The notes: generated from the letters alone by a model not told the origin. A stretch of DNA of 64,000 nucleotides from Actimicrobium sp. CCC2.4 (GCF_034347385.1 NZ_CP133777.1:1984001-2048000); one strand, 5' to 3'; counted from the stretch's first letter, positions 39,107-48,397 are shown. Translations and numbers: made by a program.

Positions 39107-39478
39107 ATGGAAAAAGAAAACAAAGCGACACGAAAATGCAGCCCTCCCATCAAGGTGTATTGCCTTCCGGAAGAACGAAATCAGATCGAGACGAATGCCA
39201 AGGGCACCGGCTTGAGTCTGTCTACTTACCTATTGAATGTAGGAATGGGCTACCGGGTGTGCGGAATCCTGGACCACAAACGCGTGGAGGAATTGGCACG
39301 TATCAATGGCGATCTTGGCCGCCTTGGTGGCCTGCTGAAGTTCTGGCTGACTGACGACCCGCGAACCGCACGATTCGGCGAATCCACCATTCGCGCTCTG
39401 CTTTCCAAGATAGAGGGCACGCAGGACGAGATGCACGAGGCCATGCGCGCGGTGGTGATGCCAAAGACTGACCTATGA
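39107..39478 (+). CDS. traJ: Relaxosome protein TraJ (IncP type)
   Basis: A 123-residue oriT-binding protein. It matches IncP TraJ closely in pattern: SPPIKVYCLPEERNQIE, SLSTYLLNVGMGYRV and the hallmark ARINGDLGRLGGLLKFWLTD followed by DDPRTARFG. TraJ binds the oriT repeat and recruits the relaxase TraI. In RP4 traJ is followed by traH/traI; here trbJ follows after a KorB site and no relaxase gene is visible. Confidence 0.93.
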   Translation: MEKENKATRKCSPPIKVYCLPEERNQIETNAKGTGLSLSTYLLNVGMGYRVCGILDHKRVEELARINGDLGRLGGLLKFWLTDDPRTARFGESTIRALLSKIEGTQDEMHEAMRAVVMPKTDL

Positions 39479-39482
39479 AAAT

Positions 39483-39495
39483 TTTAGCCGCTAAA
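39483..39495. promoter_or_regulatory. KorB operator (exact match) before trbJ
   Basis: TTTAGCCGCTAAA, identical to the site at 37113-37125, lies 19 bp before the trbJ ATG and right after the traJ stop. In IncP plasmids KorB represses trb genes through such sites. No korB gene is in the window. Confidence 0.75.
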
Positions 39496-39514
39496 AAACC
39501 AAAGGAGTTTTGAT

Positions 39515-40294
39515 ATGAGAAAGACAAAAGTAGTCTCAACTCTTGCGCTGGTATTCGCCATCGCCGGTGGCGTATCGATTTCGGCGCATGCTGGAATCCC
39601 AGTCATCGACGGTGGGAATTTGACTCAAAATATTATGTCGGCGCAAGAATCCGTTGCGCAGACGCTCAAGCAGATTCTTCAATATGAAACCCAATTGCAG
39701 CAGTATCAAAATATGCTGCAAAACACGACCGCGCCTGCGTCCTACGTTTGGGATCAGGCGCAGGCGACCATCAATGAGTTGCTGAGCGCCACCAATACGC
39801 TGAAATACTACGAAAACCAACTCGGTAGCCTGGATGCTTACATCGGCAAGTTCCAGGACGTGAACTATTACCAGGCATCGCCGTGCTTCACGGGACAAAG
39901 CTGTAGTGCCGCCGACATGGCCGCGCTGGCAAACAATCAGCAACTTGCATCGCAGTCGCAAAAGAAGGCAAATGACGCCATCTTTCATGGGCTGAAGTTG
40001 CAGCAAACGAACCTGAAAAACGATGCCGCCATTCTGTCGAATTTGCAATCGTCAGCCCAAGGGGCCAGCGGTCAACTGCAAGCCATTGGATATGCCAATC
40101 AGCTTGCCAGCCAACAAGCGAACCAACTGCTTCAAATCCGCAGCCTGTTGGTAGCTCAACAGAATGCCGTGGCAACCAAGATGCAGGCCGACGCCGACAA
40201 GGATGCCCATCAGACCGCCGCGCACACCACATCCAGCCAGGATCGTATCGGCAAGACCGGCAACGCCACAAACTGGCTCAACTTGACCCGCTAA
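39515..40294 (+). CDS. trbJ: Conjugation protein TrbJ (VirB5-like)
   Basis: A 259-residue periplasmic protein of the type IV secretion pilus-tip class. The signal peptide ends near SAHAGIPV. DGGNLTQNIMSAQESVAQTL and ILQYETQLQQYQNML are typical of TrbJ, and the rest is Gln/Ala-rich coiled coil. RBS AAAGGAG is well placed. The C-terminal NWLNLTR recalls the end of the next protein, NWLDLTN. trbK and trbL follow, as in IncP. Confidence 0.9.
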   Translation: MRKTKVVSTLALVFAIAGGVSISAHAGIPVIDGGNLTQNIMSAQESVAQTLKQILQYETQLQQYQNMLQNTTAPASYVWDQAQATINELLSATNTLKYYENQLGSLDAYIGKFQDVNYYQASPCFTGQSCSAADMAALANNQQLASQSQKKANDAIFHGLKLQQTNLKNDAAILSNLQSSAQGASGQLQAIGYANQLASQQANQLLQIRSLLVAQQNAVATKMQADADKDAHQTAAHTTSSQDRIGKTGNATNWLNLTR

Positions 40295-40309
40295 CCCGGA
40301 GGTTCGCTT

Positions 40310-40516
40310 ATGCACGTTAAGAAACTCACGCCTGTGGCAGCGTCCGTTATTGCGGCGCTTCTTGCTTCCGGGTGCGGTCAGCGTGAGCTTGACTGCAAGG
40401 CCCCGTTCAGCCAAGACGAGCGGCAGCAGTGCGCGCACAAGGCGTCTACGGAAGATCGGATCGCGCCGACCGAGAAGCCAAAGAACTGGCTTGACCTGAC
40501 CAATCCGAGGAGGTGA
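40310..40516 (+). CDS. trbK: TrbK-like entry exclusion lipoprotein
   Basis: A 68-residue lipoprotein with lipobox LASGC at about residues 19-23. The mature part has Cys residues (ELDCKAPFS, QQCAHK). Size, lipoprotein nature and place between trbJ and trbL match TrbK of IncP plasmids, which blocks entry of like plasmids. Sequence similarity beyond this is weak by eye. Confidence 0.75.
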   Translation: MHVKKLTPVAASVIAALLASGCGQRELDCKAPFSQDERQQCAHKASTEDRIAPTEKPKNWLDLTNPRR

Positions 40517-40520
40517 CAAC

Positions 40521-42083
40521 ATGCAAAGAAGCAAAATAATAATCCTTGTTGGCGGGGCCCTGGTGCTTTACTCAACCGGTGCGGCGGCCCAACTCACGAA
40601 CCAGGGGATGCTTGACCAGGTGGTGAACCAGTTCGCCACGAAAGCCGCAGGCTGGCAGATCGTGGTGATGACTGCGGCCACCTGGCTGTTCTGGACGCTG
40701 GGTACGATTTCCCTGGTATGGACAGGCGGCATGCTGGCCCTACGCAAGGCCGACATTGGCGAGTTTTTCGCCGAGTTCGTGCGGTTCATCTTGTTTTTTG
40801 GGTTCTTTCTTTGGCTGCTACGAAACGGGCCTACGTTTGCATCATCGATTATTCAGTCCTTACAGCAGCTCAGCGAGCATGCCTCCGGCACTTCTTCGGT
40901 TACGCCGTCTAGCATCGTGGATATCGGCTTCATGATCTGGAAACAGGCCATCATGAACCTGTCTATCTGGAGTCCCGTCGATAGCTTCGTCGGCACGCTC
41001 ATGAGTGCCGCCATCATGCTGTTGCTCGCAGCCATCGCCGTGAACATGCTGCTGATTTTGGTGTCGGCCTGGATACTAATGTACGCGGGGATTTTTTTCC
41101 TCGGCTTCGGCGGCTCGCGTTGGACCTCCGACATGGCGATCAATTACTACAAGACCGTCTTGGGCGTGGCCGTGCAGCTCTTTGCAATGGTGCTGCTGGT
41201 GGGTATCGGGAACGACCTGTTGACAGGCTTCTACGCTCAGATGAACACCGGGACGCTCAACTTTCAGGAGCTGGGCGTGATGCTGGTTTTCTGCTTTGCC
41301 TTACTGATGCTGGTCAACAAGGTTCCTGGCCTGCTGTCTGGGGTCATCACTGGCGCAAGTGTTGGGCATGCGGGCATCGGTGACTTCGGAGCAGGAGCAA
41401 TTGCCGGCGCAGCGATGGGAGCGACTGGCATGGCGACCGGTGCCGCAAGTATGGCCGGTGCCGCCATGATGGGCGGAGTGCAGAGTATTGCAGGTGGTGC
41501 ACAGGCGATCATGGCGGCCTTCTCCAAGGCAAGCGCGTCGGAGAGCGGAAGTGGTAGCAGCCTCGGCATGGGCGATCTGATGAGCGCGGCTGGTGGTGCT
41601 GGCGGTGGTTCTGGTGGCGACCGCGGGGGCGGTAGCGCCCTAGCTTCGGCGATGGGCGATTCTGGCGGCGGCTCGGCTCCATCAATGGGCGGTAGTTCGT
41701 CAGACGGCGCACCCGATGAAGTCAAATCAGGCGGTTCTTACGCGGCGGGAGTAGCGGCTAAGGCTGGCAGGGTGGCGGCAGGAACGGCCGGGAACCTAGC
41801 GCAAGGATCGTGGGATGTTGCTAAGGCTAAAGTTAGCTCGATGAAGGGTACCGCGATGGATCGCATCAGCGAAACCACTGGCGGTAAGATCGCGACGGCG
41901 ATAAAGGCCAGAGACAACCAGGAGCCGGCATTTGAGGGCGATAGCCTAAGTAGCGCAAGCGATGAGGTATCGACCTCCGTCAACAAGGCAGCGGTCGGCA
42001 CCGAAGAGCGTGAACACAGTGCGAGCATATCGCCCAGCGCCGGCAGCAACAGTGATTTAAACCCTAAGTCTGTTTTCGATTGA
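40521..42083 (+). CDS. trbL: Conjugation inner-membrane protein TrbL (VirB6-like)
   Basis: A 520-residue protein. A signal-like N terminus (ALVLYSTGAAAQL) is followed by five or more membrane segments to about residue 280, for example IAVNMLLILVSAWILMYAGI and FFLGFGGSRWTSDMAINYYK. The C-terminal 240 residues are Gly/Ala/Ser-rich and low-complexity (GGAGGGSGGDRGGGS), as in TrbL. TrbL forms part of the mating channel. RBS GAGGAGG precedes the ATG. No trbB-I or relaxase gene is present, so it cannot act alone. Confidence 0.9.
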   Translation: MQRSKIIILVGGALVLYSTGAAAQLTNQGMLDQVVNQFATKAAGWQIVVMTAATWLFWTLGTISLVWTGGMLALRKADIGEFFAEFVRFILFFGFFLWLLRNGPTFASSIIQSLQQLSEHASGTSSVTPSSIVDIGFMIWKQAIMNLSIWSPVDSFVGTLMSAAIMLLLAAIAVNMLLILVSAWILMYAGIFFLGFGGSRWTSDMAINYYKTVLGVAVQLFAMVLLVGIGNDLLTGFYAQMNTGTLNFQELGVMLVFCFALLMLVNKVPGLLSGVITGASVGHAGIGDFGAGAIAGAAMGATGMATGAASMAGAAMMGGVQSIAGGAQAIMAAFSKASASESGSGSSLGMGDLMSAAGGAGGGSGGDRGGGSALASAMGDSGGGSAPSMGGSSSDGAPDEVKSGGSYAAGVAAKAGRVAAGTAGNLAQGSWDVAKAKVSSMKGTAMDRISETTGGKIATAIKARDNQEPAFEGDSLSSASDEVSTSVNKAAVGTEEREHSASISPSAGSNSDLNPKSVFD

Positions 42084-42100
42084 CGCCAGGAGAAATAGCC

Positions 42101-42352
42101 ATGAATACCGTTATCACGAGTGAACGAGTCAAACAGTACGCCGAGGTCTTGCATGACATGCTGGCGGTGGCCGAGGCGCAGACTCAAGGCAAGGTGCGCC
42201 GTCCTCGCCGTGAAGTCGTGGATCTTATTCAAGCGATGACTAACGCCTGCGTTATGTTGAATTGTCAGGTGACAGGCGGGCCGCAGCCCAAGCAACACGA
42301 TATCGCCTCGATCAAGCAGCAAGCCGCTCGACTGATTTCAGAGGTGGGGTAA
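42101..42352 (+). CDS. Small unrecognised protein after trbL
   Basis: An 83-residue mostly helical protein (VKQYAEVLHDMLAVAEAQTQ, then REVVDLIQAMTNACVMLNCQ). CAGGAG precedes the ATG at 42101. Its TAA overlaps the next ATG (TAATG). It probably belongs to the trb transcript; function unknown. Confidence 0.65.
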   Translation: MNTVITSERVKQYAEVLHDMLAVAEAQTQGKVRRPRREVVDLIQAMTNACVMLNCQVTGGPQPKQHDIASIKQQAARLISEVG

Positions 42353-42600
42353 TGAGCAACAGAGACAACCAGATCGATGACCAGGCACCGGAAGAGCCAG
42401 CATTCCTGGACGATGATGGCGCGAGTGTAGAAATTCCCCACTTCATCATCACGACCAACGCCCGCGAGCTGTACGGCCTGCGCGAAGGTGAAACCGTGGT
42501 TGAGGCGATTGCGAGAAGCCATGACGCAATGCAATCTGACCCATCCCACGCCGTCACCGTTGACCGGGTGCGCGAACGCGGTCATCTTCTCGTCACTTAG
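42352..42600 (+). CDS. Small unrecognised acidic protein
   Basis: An 82-residue protein (SNRDNQIDDQAPEEPAFLDD start) coupled to the preceding gene by a TAATG overlap. The second half (ARELYGLREGETVVEAIARS) is helical. The stop falls where a monooxygenase fragment begins, so the 3' end may be changed by the insertion that brought it in. Confidence 0.5.
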   Translation: MSNRDNQIDDQAPEEPAFLDDDGASVEIPHFIITTNARELYGLREGETVVEAIARSHDAMQSDPSHAVTVDRVRERGHLLVT

Positions 42601-42780
42601 GGCTGCGGATGATAGAGGTTACAGCGCAATGGGTGATCGAATGATTGAACTGGCTGCCCAGCAGCCGGGCTATCTTGGAGTTGAAAGCACACTCGACAGT
42701 TCGGGATTTGGCATAACGGTCTCGTACTGGCAGTCCCTCGAATCAATCTCGGCGTGGAGGTCGCACGTGGAACACAAGAT
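42600..42780 (+). pseudogene. Antibiotic biosynthesis monooxygenase (ABM) fragment
   Basis: About 60 residues of an ABM-fold protein are left: DDRGYSAMGDRMIELAAQQP, then [20 protein letters not shown] and [16 protein letters not shown]. Both ends are missing. The sequence switches at about 42790 to a Tn3 transposase in another frame. It is a truncated relic. Confidence 0.7.
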
Positions 42781-42796
42781 CGCACAAGGGACAGGC

Positions 42797-43260
42797 AAAC
42801 GCGACTCTGCGCCTGGGAACCGTCGAGCCGGAAGCGATCCTGCGCCGCTTTACCCGCGCCAATACGATACACCCGACTTATCAGGCACTGGCCGAACTGG
42901 GCAAAGCGATCAAGACGATTTTTCTGTGCCGTAATTTGCACGAAGAATCGCTGCGGTGGGAAATCCATGAGGGCTTGAACGTAGTGGAAAACTGGAATAG
43001 CGCCAACAATTTCATTTTCTACGGCGAGCGCGGCGAGTTCGCCACCAACCGCGTAGAAGATCAAGAACTGGCCGTCTTGTCGCTTCATTTGTTGCAAGTC
43101 AGTCTTGTGTATGTCAATACTCTGTTCATCCAGTAAGTGCTGGCGGAACCTGCGTGGCGCGATCGGATGACGGTGGATGATTGGCGTGGCCTCACGCCGC
43201 TAATCTACCACCACGTTAATCCGTATGGTCGAATCGAGTTGGACATGGCACGCCGCCTGA
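42797..43260 (+). pseudogene. Tn3-family transposase, C-terminal relic
   Basis: The frame shows the C-terminal end of a Tn3-type Tnp[61 protein letters not shown] and [24 protein letters not shown] at 43134-43136 interrupts the frame between VNTLFIQ and [10 protein letters not shown]. It belongs to a different TnpA subgroup from the intact one at 55-58 kb. No inverted repeat was recognised at its end. Confidence 0.85.
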
Positions 43261-43705
43261 CATATCTTATCGGTCAAAGATCATTTGATGGACAAAGTCA
43301 TCGACGGCTCTACGGTGTTTCGCGTAGGTGACTACTGTCTCGCCAAGATATTCGGCGCTCTATGCGGCTTTGAAGGTGACTCAAAGTGTCTAAAAATGAT
43401 GCCGGAACACCGTTCAGCCGATCTATATGTCGTTAAAGTGTAGCTTCGCTCCCAACGGGCCTTTTTGATGAGAATCTGCTAAATTGCGCAACCTACGCAA
43501 TATATTTCAAGCATGTACGCTAACTTTTTACGTCGTGTGGGTTGAATATTGTTTTGATTGCGTAGTTATACGAAATAAATTTCGGCATCTGCGCAAGTTC
43601 AGGGGTGTGCATTTTCGCAGCGGCATAGACCTGTTCACGCTGCGTCAGGATGGCCATTGCCTGGCGCGACAAGATGCTGCTTCTCATGAATGAAAAAGCG
43701 CTCCG

Positions 43706-43969
43706 GTGCGTGCTTTCCACAAGCAGCAATCGTGCATCATTGCCAGTATTTGTCTGACCCCGGGCAAGAATGGCAAGAGGGCGACGCAACCCCGTTGTAA
43801 GCTGTTTTCTTTAAACAAGTACACCGAAGCGGATGCCTTGTTGATGGCTATTGCCTGGCGCGAAGAACTGGTCGCGAAATTGACCTGGCCGAATGAAGGT
43901 CTTGTCGAGAATGAGAAACAGCAAGCTAAACGACGATATTGTCTGGTGCCCTCATCGGAAGATCGATAA
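43706..43969 (+). pseudogene. Possible AP2-like domain fragment
   Basis: An open frame whose middle part (CLTPGKNGKRATQPRCKLFS, then NKYTEADALLMAIAWREELV) resembles AP2-type DNA-binding domains of phage and mobile-element proteins. There is no clear start or RBS, and the ends look random. The 640-bp stretch 43444-44083 otherwise shows no gene. Low confidence. Confidence 0.35.
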
Positions 43970-44083
43970 TGAGTCATGGCGGTCGTTGCTGTCAGCGCTC
44001 TTCCAGTACAGTCTCTACGTCGTCAAATGGCCGCGCCATCAATACGACGGGCCTATTGATCCGTTATGGTATAAGCGTGACAA

Positions 44084-44347
44084 TCACGTAAATCCCCGCA
44101 GTTTTCCCAATCGCTGCCAGGCGGCCTTGTCCATCGCCCCCCCGCGCCAGCGCAAGCCATTGAGGATGGACAGGCAATGCGCCTCGGTCCACGCGTCGGT
44201 GTCCATCGTCGCAACCACTTCCGCCTGCCGGATCCGCCGCCATTGCTGTCGTTCAGCGGATGTCATCGCCTTTCTCCCGGCAGGGGGTCGGCCGCGCCGC
44301 CTGGCCGGTACGGCCGGCAGGTCCTGTTCATCGTCTTGGGCTGACAT
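44084..44347 (-). CDS. Small protein with AT-hook-like motif
   Basis: An 87-residue basic protein. After an acidic start (MSAQDDEQDLPAVPA) comes RRRGRPPAGRKAMTSAERQQ, an AT-hook-like RGRP motif. The C-terminal half (WTEAHCLSILNGLRWRGGAM) is helical. GGAAAGG lies 6 nt before the ATG at 44347. Function unknown; a DNA-binding role is plausible. Confidence 0.6.
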   Translation of the reverse strand: MSAQDDEQDLPAVPARRRGRPPAGRKAMTSAERQQWRRIRQAEVVATMDTDAWTEAHCLSILNGLRWRGGAMDKAAWQRLGKLRGFT

Positions 44348-44629
44348 CAGTTTGCCTTTCCAAAAAAGTGCATCAGCGTTTATTTTACGTGACAATCACG
44401 GATATCGAGCCTGCCTTTGCATGTGATGCGGACAATTGTGTTCTGCACCAGGGAGTCTGCGGCCCCGTCTCGGTAGGCGCAGCTCGCGTTGTTGCCTGAA
44501 AGCCAGCATTGCTGGTTAATGACCAGCACAAGTGCGCTGCCGCAGACACGCGCGGGACAGTGGTAACCGACAAGCACACACTGTCGGTGACACATTCTTT
44601 CTTTTTCTCCGACATCCCGCTACCCGATC

Positions 44630-45004
44630 ATGGTTCAACAACCCTTGCGTACCGCTACCGTTCATGCCAGATCTTACGATCCGGCAAACCTGCTCAACTT
44701 CCTGCAATTCCTGCAATTCCTGCTAGGCGCTGCATCCGACGCGGCTCTGGCGCAACGGCTGGAAGTCACGGCGGCCGATATCTCGATGCTGCGTCGCCGA
44801 CGCATTCCGCTGACGGCCGGGATGCTGATCAGAATGAGCGACTTTTGCGAGATGTCGATCGAGGACTTGCTGACCATTCTCGGTGACCGGCGCAGCCAGA
44901 TACGCTTGCCGCAGCGCCGCCGGCGGAATACCGCTGAACAGGTAGGACGGGATGGGCGCAGGCAGGTGTTGGCGCTCCGTGACGAGGCCGATCCTGGCAG
45001 CTGA
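44630..45004 (+). CDS. Cro/CI-like helix-turn-helix protein
   Basis: A 124-residue protein. The region DAALAQRLEVTAADISMLRR followed by RRIPLTAGMLIRMSDFCEMS is a lambda-repressor-type helix-turn-helix, and SIEDLLTILGDRR follows, as in a common class of small proteobacterial regulators. Short 9-bp repeats (TTCCTGCAA) lie at about 44698-44727 in the coding region. It precedes the SOS cassette by 188 bp on the same strand; control of that cassette is possible but the LexA box suffices. Confidence 0.7.
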   Translation: MVQQPLRTATVHARSYDPANLLNFLQFLQFLLGAASDAALAQRLEVTAADISMLRRRRIPLTAGMLIRMSDFCEMSIEDLLTILGDRRSQIRLPQRRRRNTAEQVGRDGRRQVLALRDEADPGS

Positions 45005-45150
45005 TCTCTTGTGGTCCGGTAGCCCCGACGGGCAGCGCGTCGCACTCTGGTGGCCCGCCGTACTCTTGCGGGGAACAGGAGGGGTCGATCGCGGCCTTTC
45101 CGGTAAAGAACAGGTGCCCCATAAAACACCCCATCATCCTTGCCGCTCGC

Positions 45151-45176
45151 ATATACTGTACATAAACACAGTATAT
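45151..45176. promoter_or_regulatory. LexA (SOS) box upstream of umuD
   Basis: TACTGTACATAAACACAGTA at 45154-45173 has the CTGT-N8-ACAG core, extended to a full palindrome by ATA on the left and TAT on the right. It lies 15-40 bp before the umuD start. This is a consensus-grade LexA site and implies DNA-damage induction of umuD-umuC. Confidence 0.93.
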
Positions 45177-45191
45177 GAACGGAAATATGCG

Positions 45192-45674
45192 ATGTCCTTT
45201 CTTCCTCTCCTTCCTCTGCCGGATGCCGCACACGCCACGGCGGTGCCCGCGTGTCTGGTGCCGGCCAGTGCCCTGACGCCGGTATGCCCGCGCCCCCTCT
45301 ACGGACAACGCATCTCAGCCGGATTTCCGTCGCCGGCCGAGGAGTACCTGGAAAAAGGCCTCGACCTGAATCAGTACTTGGTGCGCAACAAGACGGCGAC
45401 GTTCTATTTTCGGGTGCAGGGCGACAGCATGGTCGGGGCGCGTATTTTTGATGGCGATATGGTCGTGGTCGACCGCTCCCTAACGTCGAAGCATCGCAGC
45501 ATCGTGCTAGCCGTCGTCAATGCCGATTACACGATCAAGCGCTTGCACAAGCGCGCCGGTGTCATTGAACTGCGCGCCGAGAATCCCCGGTATGCACCGA
45601 TTCAGTTCGGGGACGGCGAAACGCTGGAAATCTGGGGTGTCGTCGTCGGTGTGGTGTGCCGGTTCGACGCATGA
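45192..45674 (+). CDS. umuD: UmuD, LexA-like self-cleaving DNA polymerase V subunit (copy 1)
   Basis: A 160-residue S24 peptidase-fold protein. The cleavage site Ala43-Gly44 ([14 protein letters not shown]), catalytic Ser79 ([15 protein letters not shown]) and Lys116 ([10 protein letters not shown]) are all present. RecA-stimulated self-cleavage makes UmuD', the partner of UmuC. The ATG at 45192 is chosen: it lies just after the LexA box and matches the family length; the open frame extends upstream without conservation. Its stop overlaps the umuC ATG. Confidence 0.94.
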   Translation: MSFLPLLPLPDAAHATAVPACLVPASALTPVCPRPLYGQRISAGFPSPAEEYLEKGLDLNQYLVRNKTATFYFRVQGDSMVGARIFDGDMVVVDRSLTSKHRSIVLAVVNADYTIKRLHKRAGVIELRAENPRYAPIQFGDGETLEIWGVVVGVVCRFDA

Positions 45675-46984
45675 CCGTGGATCCCGTGTCGGTAACGAAG
45701 ACGGTCTTTGCACTGGTCGACGTCAACAACTGTTACGTTAGCTGCGAGCGGGTATTCAACCCGTCGCTGGAGGGCAAGCCGGTCGTCATTCTTTCCAATA
45801 ATGATGGTTGCGTGGTGGCAAGATCGGCGGAGTCAAAGGCCTTGAAGGTCGCCATGGGAGAGCCCTGGTTCAAGCTCAAGGACCTGGCGAAGCAGCACGG
45901 GATCATTGCCCTGAGTAGCAATTACACCCTGTACGGCGACATGAGCCAGCGGATCATGACGGTCCTGCGCGATTACAGTCCCGATGTGGAGGTGTACAGC
46001 ATCGACGAATCCTTCCTCGGGCTCAACGGCCTTGAAGGTGTCTGGGGGACGCCGACGGCCATGGGCCAGTCCATCCGCCAGCGGGTCAAGCAGTGGGTCG
46101 GGGTGCCGGTGTGCGTGGGTATCGGCCACAGCAAGACGTTGGCGAAACTGGCCAACCACATCGCCAAGAAACGGCCGGCCTTCGACAGCGTCTGCGATCT
46201 GACCGCGCTGTCGCCGCACGAGCAAGACGGCATTTTTTCAACCATCGAAGCAGGGGAGGTGTGGGGTATCGGCAGGCGGTTGTCAGCACAATTGCAGGCC
46301 GCCGGCATCGAGACGGTGGCCCAGCTGCGCGACGCCTCGCCGGCGTGGATCCGCTCGCGCTTCGGGGTAGTGGTCGAGCGTACCGTCAACGAGCTCAACG
46401 GCCTGTCCTGCCTGGCGCTCGAAGACGTCGCGCCCACGAAAAAGCAGATTATCGCCTCGCGCTCGTTTGGCCAGCCGGTGCTCACCATCGACGAACTCGG
46501 AGAGTCGGTCGCCAGCTACATGACCCGCGCCGCCGAAAAATTACGCCTGCAGGGTTCGGTGTGCGAAGCGATCCAGGTCTTCGTCCAGACCAATTCGTTC
46601 AAGGCATCGGACCGGCAATACAGCAACGCGGTCGTGGTGCCGCTGCCGAATGCGTCTTGCGACACCCGCTTGCTGATCCGTGCGGCACTGTTTGGTCTGG
46701 AGCAGATCTACCGGCCAGGCTACTACTACAAAAAAGCGGGCGTGATCCTGCAGGGTATTTCCAGCGCGTCCGTGCAGCAGCAATCGCTGTTTTCCACCTT
46801 CGGTGATGGCGATAAATCGGAAGCGATGATGCGCACGCTGGACGGCTTGAACCAGCGCTTCGGCAAGGGTGCGGTGAGCGTGGCCGCCGCCGGCATCCTC
46901 AACGACTGGGCCATGAAGCGCGAGCGGAAGACGCCGAATTATACGACGAGCTGGAGCGAGATTCCGGTGGTCAGGGCGAATTGA
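45671..46984 (+). CDS. umuC: UmuC, translesion DNA polymerase V catalytic subunit (copy 1)
   Basis: A 437-residue Y-family polymerase. [20 protein letters not shown] holds the first metal ligand, [10 protein letters not shown] the second acidic pair, and [20 protein letters not shown] the thumb-proximal helix. The little-finger domain and the UmuC-specific C-terminal part ([16 protein letters not shown]) complete it. ATGA overlap with umuD. The last 33 bp are partly repeated at 48398-48430 beyond an inserted LysR gene. A near-identical copy is at 60746-62053. Confidence 0.95.
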   Translation: MTVDPVSVTKTVFALVDVNNCYVSCERVFNPSLEGKPVVILSNNDGCVVARSAESKALKVAMGEPWFKLKDLAKQHGIIALSSNYTLYGDMSQRIMTVLRDYSPDVEVYSIDESFLGLNGLEGVWGTPTAMGQSIRQRVKQWVGVPVCVGIGHSKTLAKLANHIAKKRPAFDSVCDLTALSPHEQDGIFSTIEAGEVWGIGRRLSAQLQAAGIETVAQLRDASPAWIRSRFGVVVERTVNELNGLSCLALEDVAPTKKQIIASRSFGQPVLTIDELGESVASYMTRAAEKLRLQGSVCEAIQVFVQTNSFKASDRQYSNAVVVPLPNASCDTRLLIRAALFGLEQIYRPGYYYKKAGVILQGISSASVQQQSLFSTFGDGDKSEAMMRTLDGLNQRFGKGAVSVAAAGILNDWAMKRERKTPNYTTSWSEIPVVRAN

Positions 46985-47455
46985 CCGTCCGGACGGGATG
47001 CCGGCATTGCCCGGGAGCCAGATCTTGCCAAAATCTGCTGTCAGCAGTACAGGAAACCTGACACTCAGCGGATCAACTTCAAGCGGTTCCTAGCAGTCGA
47101 TGTATGCAGGGAGAACCTGCTTCCTAAAAGTCGCCTTTTTTAAACCGGACTTTCACAGCAAGGAATCGAGCTGCAGCCTTGGCGCAAGACGTCGCCGTCC
47201 GATTGCAGGCCGCACATTCATGCGGTTTTTTAGGCCACAACCAACCGTAACACTTTCGGTAAAAAGTGTCTCTGTTGCGGCTTGGTGCCTGGTAGGCAGA
47301 TGCTTACTGGCGGGTAGCTGGCAAGTGCTCGTCAGCAGAGTTGGTAGTGCTATTAGAGCTGTTCAGCAAATATCTGTCTAATATGATTTCGGTATTCATG
47401 GATCTTGATTCCAGATAGAACAGATAAAATGGCTGTTTCTCAATGGTGCGCACTG

Positions 47456-48388
47456 ATGGAACTTCGACAACTTAAATACTTCGTTGCAATTGCTGACTGC
47501 CGCTCTTTTTCAAAGGCAGCAGAAAAGGTGTTTGTGGCCCAGTCGGCGTTGAGTCACCAAATCGCACAACTCGAGGCTGAACTCGGTATAGGCCTGTTTC
47601 ATCGGTCGCGCAGAGGGGTAGAGCTTACCGATGCCGGTGCGCGATTTTTTCCGTATGCCGTATCGATATTGCGTCAGACCGAGGAGGCCATCGCCAGTGC
47701 CCGCAGCGGGGGAGATGAGCCTTCGGGCAAAGTGGTGTTCGGGCTCCCACACAGCGTGTCCAATGCGCTGGCTTTGCCGCTGCTGCGAGAGGTTCACCGG
47801 CAGTTTCCAAAAATTCAGCTCGAGCTGACGGAAGAACTGACCGGCAATCTGATCAAGCAGTTGCGCACCGGGCAAATCCACCTGTCGGTACTGTTTGACG
47901 ATGGGCAGTTGTCGGAATTTACTTCCGTGCCTTTTATGCGTGAGCAGATGTATTTGATTGAACCTTCTCAAGAAGTCCGAAAAGCCAGGTCCAGCATCAC
48001 GCTCAAGCAGGCGCTGGCCATGCCGTTGATCCTTCCGGCGCATCCACATGGTTTGCGTCCCCTGATTGAAGGCGCCGCCATGAAGGCGGGATTGGCCTCC
48101 CCGCCAGTCTTCGCTGACATCAGTTCCATCAGTATTTTGCGTACCACCTTGCTCGCTGGCCTTGGGCGAACTCTTTTGCCGCTGATGCCCTTCAAACAAG
48201 AAATTGATGCGGGGCTACTAGTGGCAACCCTGATAAGTAGCCCGACATTGGAGCGCACACTCGCACTGTGCGGATCGGGTCTCATCCCGGCTTCATCAGC
48301 GTCACAGGCTGTCGGTCGTCTGACCCTGGATCTGGTACGCACGCTGTGTACGTCGGAAAGCTGGCCGGGAGCCCAACTCATTGAATAA
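47456..48388 (+). CDS. LysR-family transcriptional regulator
   Basis: A 310-residue regulator. The N-terminal winged helix-turn-helix reads MELRQLKYFVAIADCRSFSK, then VAQSALSHQIAQLEAELGIG and FHRSRRGVELTDAG. A periplasmic-binding-like effector domain follows. It resembles Nac/Cbl-type LysR proteins. It lies in a segment inserted between umuC and the SRAP gene, absent in copy 2. The 471 bp before it (46985-47455) hold no supported gene. Target genes unknown. Confidence 0.88.
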   Translation: MELRQLKYFVAIADCRSFSKAAEKVFVAQSALSHQIAQLEAELGIGLFHRSRRGVELTDAGARFFPYAVSILRQTEEAIASARSGGDEPSGKVVFGLPHSVSNALALPLLREVHRQFPKIQLELTEELTGNLIKQLRTGQIHLSVLFDDGQLSEFTSVPFMREQMYLIEPSQEVRKARSSITLKQALAMPLILPAHPHGLRPLIEGAAMKAGLASPPVFADISSISILRTTLLAGLGRTLLPLMPFKQEIDAGLLVATLISSPTLERTLALCGSGLIPASSASQAVGRLTLDLVRTLCTSESWPGAQLIE

Positions 48389-48397
48389 AAGGCACCG

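Noticed and set aside
43288..43443. 51-residue open frame ([17 protein letters not shown] start) after the Tn3 relic
   Set aside because: No RBS and no known relative recognised; it could be real but nothing beyond an open frame supports it.
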